From contig DIWF01000032.1 in NCBI GenBank assembly GCA_002422545.1, positions 1-64,000 on the forward strand: a stretch of DNA of 64,000 nt. Direction: 5' to 3'. How positions within the stretch are numbered: position 1 is the first letter of the stretch; each line of letters begins with the position of its first letter. The stretch is from Firmicutes bacterium UBA6113 (GTDB lineage Bacteria; Bacillota; Clostridia; Tissierellales; Sedimentibacteraceae). This document shows positions 62,174-64,000 of this stretch, in pieces. Both the position numbers and the translations under genes were made by a program. Below the pieces are notes generated by a model that worked only from the letters and a program-made list of their open reading frames with translations, had not been told where the DNA came from and did no database searches.

Positions 62174-63418
62174 ATGGAATCTTACAACTCCCTTTATAAT
62201 CATCTATTAAAGGCTGCTATAAATAAAAAAATAGACGAAGAACTAAAAAAACTCACGGAATTTGACCCTCATCACCTGGACTGTCTTTTAAATCCTGACA
62301 AACACGGAACGGTAGTGAGAATTGGTGATTGCTGCTGCAGTGATGAAGAAAAAAGAAAATGCGAAGACGGATGCGATTTTAATGCAATGAAAAGAGACGA
62401 AGTAGGCAATGTATATGTGACTGAAGACTGCATAGGGTGCTCCAGGTGCATTGAAAGCTGCATTAAAAACAACCTTACAGACAAAAAGGATCTGCTGCCT
62501 CTTTTTGAAATGATAAATAGCGGTGTCTATCCTGTATATGCCATGATAGCCCCTGCTTTCACAAGCCAGTACGGGCCTGAGGTGACACCGGGAAAATTAA
62601 GAAGTGCATTCAAGGCAATCGGTTTTGCTGGAATGATTGAAGTCGCACTTTTTGCAGATATACTGACACTTAAAGAAGCTCTGGAATTTGACAAATCCAT
62701 AAAGACAGACGAAGATTTTCTCCTGACCAGTTGCTGCTGCCCCATGTGGATTGCAATGATAAAGAAAATATACAATGACATGGTTCCTCATTTGCCGCCT
62801 TCAGTTTCTCCAATGGTTGCCTGCGGCAGGTCTATTAAGAAGTTGTATCCACAGGTGAAGACAGTGTTCATCGGTCCATGTGTAGCCAAGAAAGCAGAAG
62901 CAAGAGAAAAGGATATAGAGGATGCAGTTGATTTTGTACTCACATTTCAAGAAGTTGCAGAAATTTTTGAAATTGCAGGCATAGAACCGGAAAAGATGGA
63001 AGAAGATTTAAGGGATCATTCTTCAAAGACAGGAAGAATCTATGCAAGGACAGGTGGAGTGAGCGAAGCAATTCAAAACACTCTCGATTATTTGCGTCCA
63101 GACAGAACGATTCCTCTAAGGTCCAGGCAGGCTAATGGAATTTCCCAGTGCAAGGAACTTCTGAACGAAATAAAGGACGGAAAAATTTCTGAAAACTTTC
63201 TTGAGGGAATGGGATGCGTGGGAGGATGTGTAGGAGGTCCTAAAAGAATCATAGACTCCCAGCAGGGAACAAAGCATGTGAACGACTACGGCAGTGAGGC
63301 ACAATACAAAACTCCCGTAGACAATCCTTATGTCATGGAACTTTTGAAGAGGTTAGGTTACGACACTGTAGATTCGCTTCTTGAAAGCGACAATATGTTC
63401 ATACGAGAAATGAAGTAA
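62174..63418 (+). CDS. [FeFe]-hydrogenase-like protein (group D type)
   Basis: A 414-residue protein with the three H-cluster motifs in modified form: L1 as TSCCCPMW, L2 as GPCVAKKAE and L3 as EGMGCVGGCVGGP. Canonical enzymes have EVMACPGGC and GGGQ-type L3. N-terminal Cys include CCC near residue 50 and a [4Fe-4S] motif CIGCSRCIESC (about residue 92). There is no separate HydB/C partner. The features fit the poorly characterised group D hydrogenase paralogues. TTGGAGG lies before ATG 62174, so the TTG 12 bp upstream is unlikely. Confidence 0.85.
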   Translation: MESYNSLYNHLLKAAINKKIDEELKKLTEFDPHHLDCLLNPDKHGTVVRIGDCCCSDEEKRKCEDGCDFNAMKRDEVGNVYVTEDCIGCSRCIESCIKNNLTDKKDLLPLFEMINSGVYPVYAMIAPAFTSQYGPEVTPGKLRSAFKAIGFAGMIEVALFADILTLKEALEFDKSIKTDEDFLLTSCCCPMWIAMIKKIYNDMVPHLPPSVSPMVACGRSIKKLYPQVKTVFIGPCVAKKAEAREKDIEDAVDFVLTFQEVAEIFEIAGIEPEKMEEDLRDHSSKTGRIYARTGGVSEAIQNTLDYLRPDRTIPLRSRQANGISQCKELLNEIKDGKISENFLEGMGCVGGCVGGPKRIIDSQQGTKHVNDYGSEAQYKTPVDNPYVMELLKRLGYDTVDSLLESDNMFIREMK

Positions 63419-63541
63419 CTTATACCAACAATACTTTAATATGTAAATTAATAAAAATGTGAAGATTTTTATTTGTTTTTGTGTTATTATAGTTTAAAAT
63501 CTAACACGATTCAATGATATTAAAGTGAAAGGATGTTTCAA

Positions 63542-64000
63542 TTGATACAAATAGAACAGTCAATCAACATGCTTAACAAAAGAGTAACTGAAATATCTCT
63601 TATTGCTCCAACCATTCAGCTTGCTCAAAAAACGAGAAATATAATTGAACAGCGAAATGAAGAAATTGATGTCTTTGTTCCGATTTCAAAAGAAGATGCT
63701 CTTAATGATGCATTGAGAATAGCGAGAAATTTAGTTGACCAGGGTGCAAAGGTAATAATAAGCAGAAAGGGTACTGCTACAGCCATAAATGAAGCCAAAC
63801 TAAATGTATCGGTGGTTGCAATAAACAGCATATTGTCAGATTACATAGAATCCATTGAAGTAGCAAAATATGAAAATGGAATCATAGCTTTTTTTTCTTA
63901 CGGTGAAATGACAGATGATGTAAGAAGTCTTTGCAGCATGCTGGATATAAAGGCAAAATACTACACTTTCAAGACAGACAAGGACTGCGAAAGAATAGTG
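63542..64000 (+). CDS. PrpR_N-domain regulator, truncated by window edge
   Basis: An open frame to the window end (153 codons seen). VTEISLIAPTIQLAQKTRN, ALRIARNLVDQGAKVIISRK followed by GTATAI, and the later SILSDYIESIE match the PrpR N-terminal sensor domain, usually fused to a sigma-54 AAA+ activator and a DNA-binding domain that would lie beyond base 64000. AAAGGATG precedes TTG 63542; ATG 63533 or ATG 63569 in the same frame are alternatives. The ligand is unknown. Confidence 0.8.
   Translation, partial: MIQIEQSINMLNKRVTEISLIAPTIQLAQKTRNIIEQRNEEIDVFVPISKEDALNDALRIARNLVDQGAKVIISRKGTATAINEAKLNVSVVAINSILSDYIESIEVAKYENGIIAFFSYGEMTDDVRSLCSMLDIKAKYYTFKTDKDCERIV

Overview
The window looks like a chromosome segment from a low-GC, spore-forming, anaerobic member of the Clostridia. 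The support is an alpha/beta small acid-soluble spore protein, a YtrH/YtrI sporulation pair, an oxygen-sensitive [FeFe]-hydrogenase-like protein, several radical SAM proteins and a complete citrate-lyase operon. A Tissierellales/Sedimentibacter-like origin is my guess from overall protein flavour and is not proven here. I found no rRNA, tRNA or CRISPR array.

Bases 1-15300 are a patchwork. They hold a decayed IS110-type transposase, a frame-disrupted 3D-domain secreted protein, a large S-layer-homology surface protein, a spore SASP, and glmS preceded by a clear glmS ribozyme. A decayed neighbourhood follows (5'-truncated ORF, WYL regulator divergent from an isochorismatase-like hydrolase, deleted DJ-1/PfpI gene), then small proteins, a YkvA-like protein and a CopZ-like Fe-S protein.

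Bases 15300-31700 hold a secreted M6 (immune inhibitor A-like) protease, a 29-residue peptide ORF whose end is built into its terminator, and an HTH regulator with a perfect operator overlapping an MFS exporter. Then come an OmpR-type two-component system with two small Cys/His-rich proteins, an SPL-like radical SAM protein, a spermidine/putrescine ABC operon (potA, potB and a potC-potD fusion) and a copper-type operon (HMA-SafE-cupredoxin fusion plus DUF2318). A tandem 11-bp box occurs upstream of the two-component operon, upstream of its small-protein neighbours and upstream of the copper-type operon. It is also present as an orphan copy near 24350. This suggests one metal-related regulon.

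Bases 31900-35600 carry an AcoR-like GAF histidine kinase without a partner regulator, ytrH/ytrI, a PF06541 membrane protein and a PC4-like protein. Bases 35600-46030 are a coherent di/tricarboxylate fermentation cluster: CitA/CitB-type two-component system, malic enzyme, 2-hydroxycarboxylate transporter, LeuC/LeuD-type hydro-lyase, citrate lyase CitD-E-F and its ligase CitC. It probably imports citrate (or citramalate), isomerises or hydrates it, cleaves it to acetate plus a 2-oxoacid, and decarboxylates the C4 product.

Bases 46050-64000 hold a nested palindromic repeat and a VTC-DUF4956-Cthe_2159-like beta-helix operon. An alanine/glycine symporter with a palindromic operator, a Crp/Fnr regulator, a Gly/Met-rich secreted protein divergent from a second two-component system and an Fe-S aldo/keto reductase come next. 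The rest is an ECF sigma/DUF4179 pair, the radical SAM/TIGR03915 putative DNA-repair pair, a diguanylate cyclase, a group-D-like hydrogenase paralogue and the start of a PrpR_N-type regulator cut by the window edge. Two related non-coding repeats lie at about 56.2-56.4 kb and 62.0-62.1 kb.
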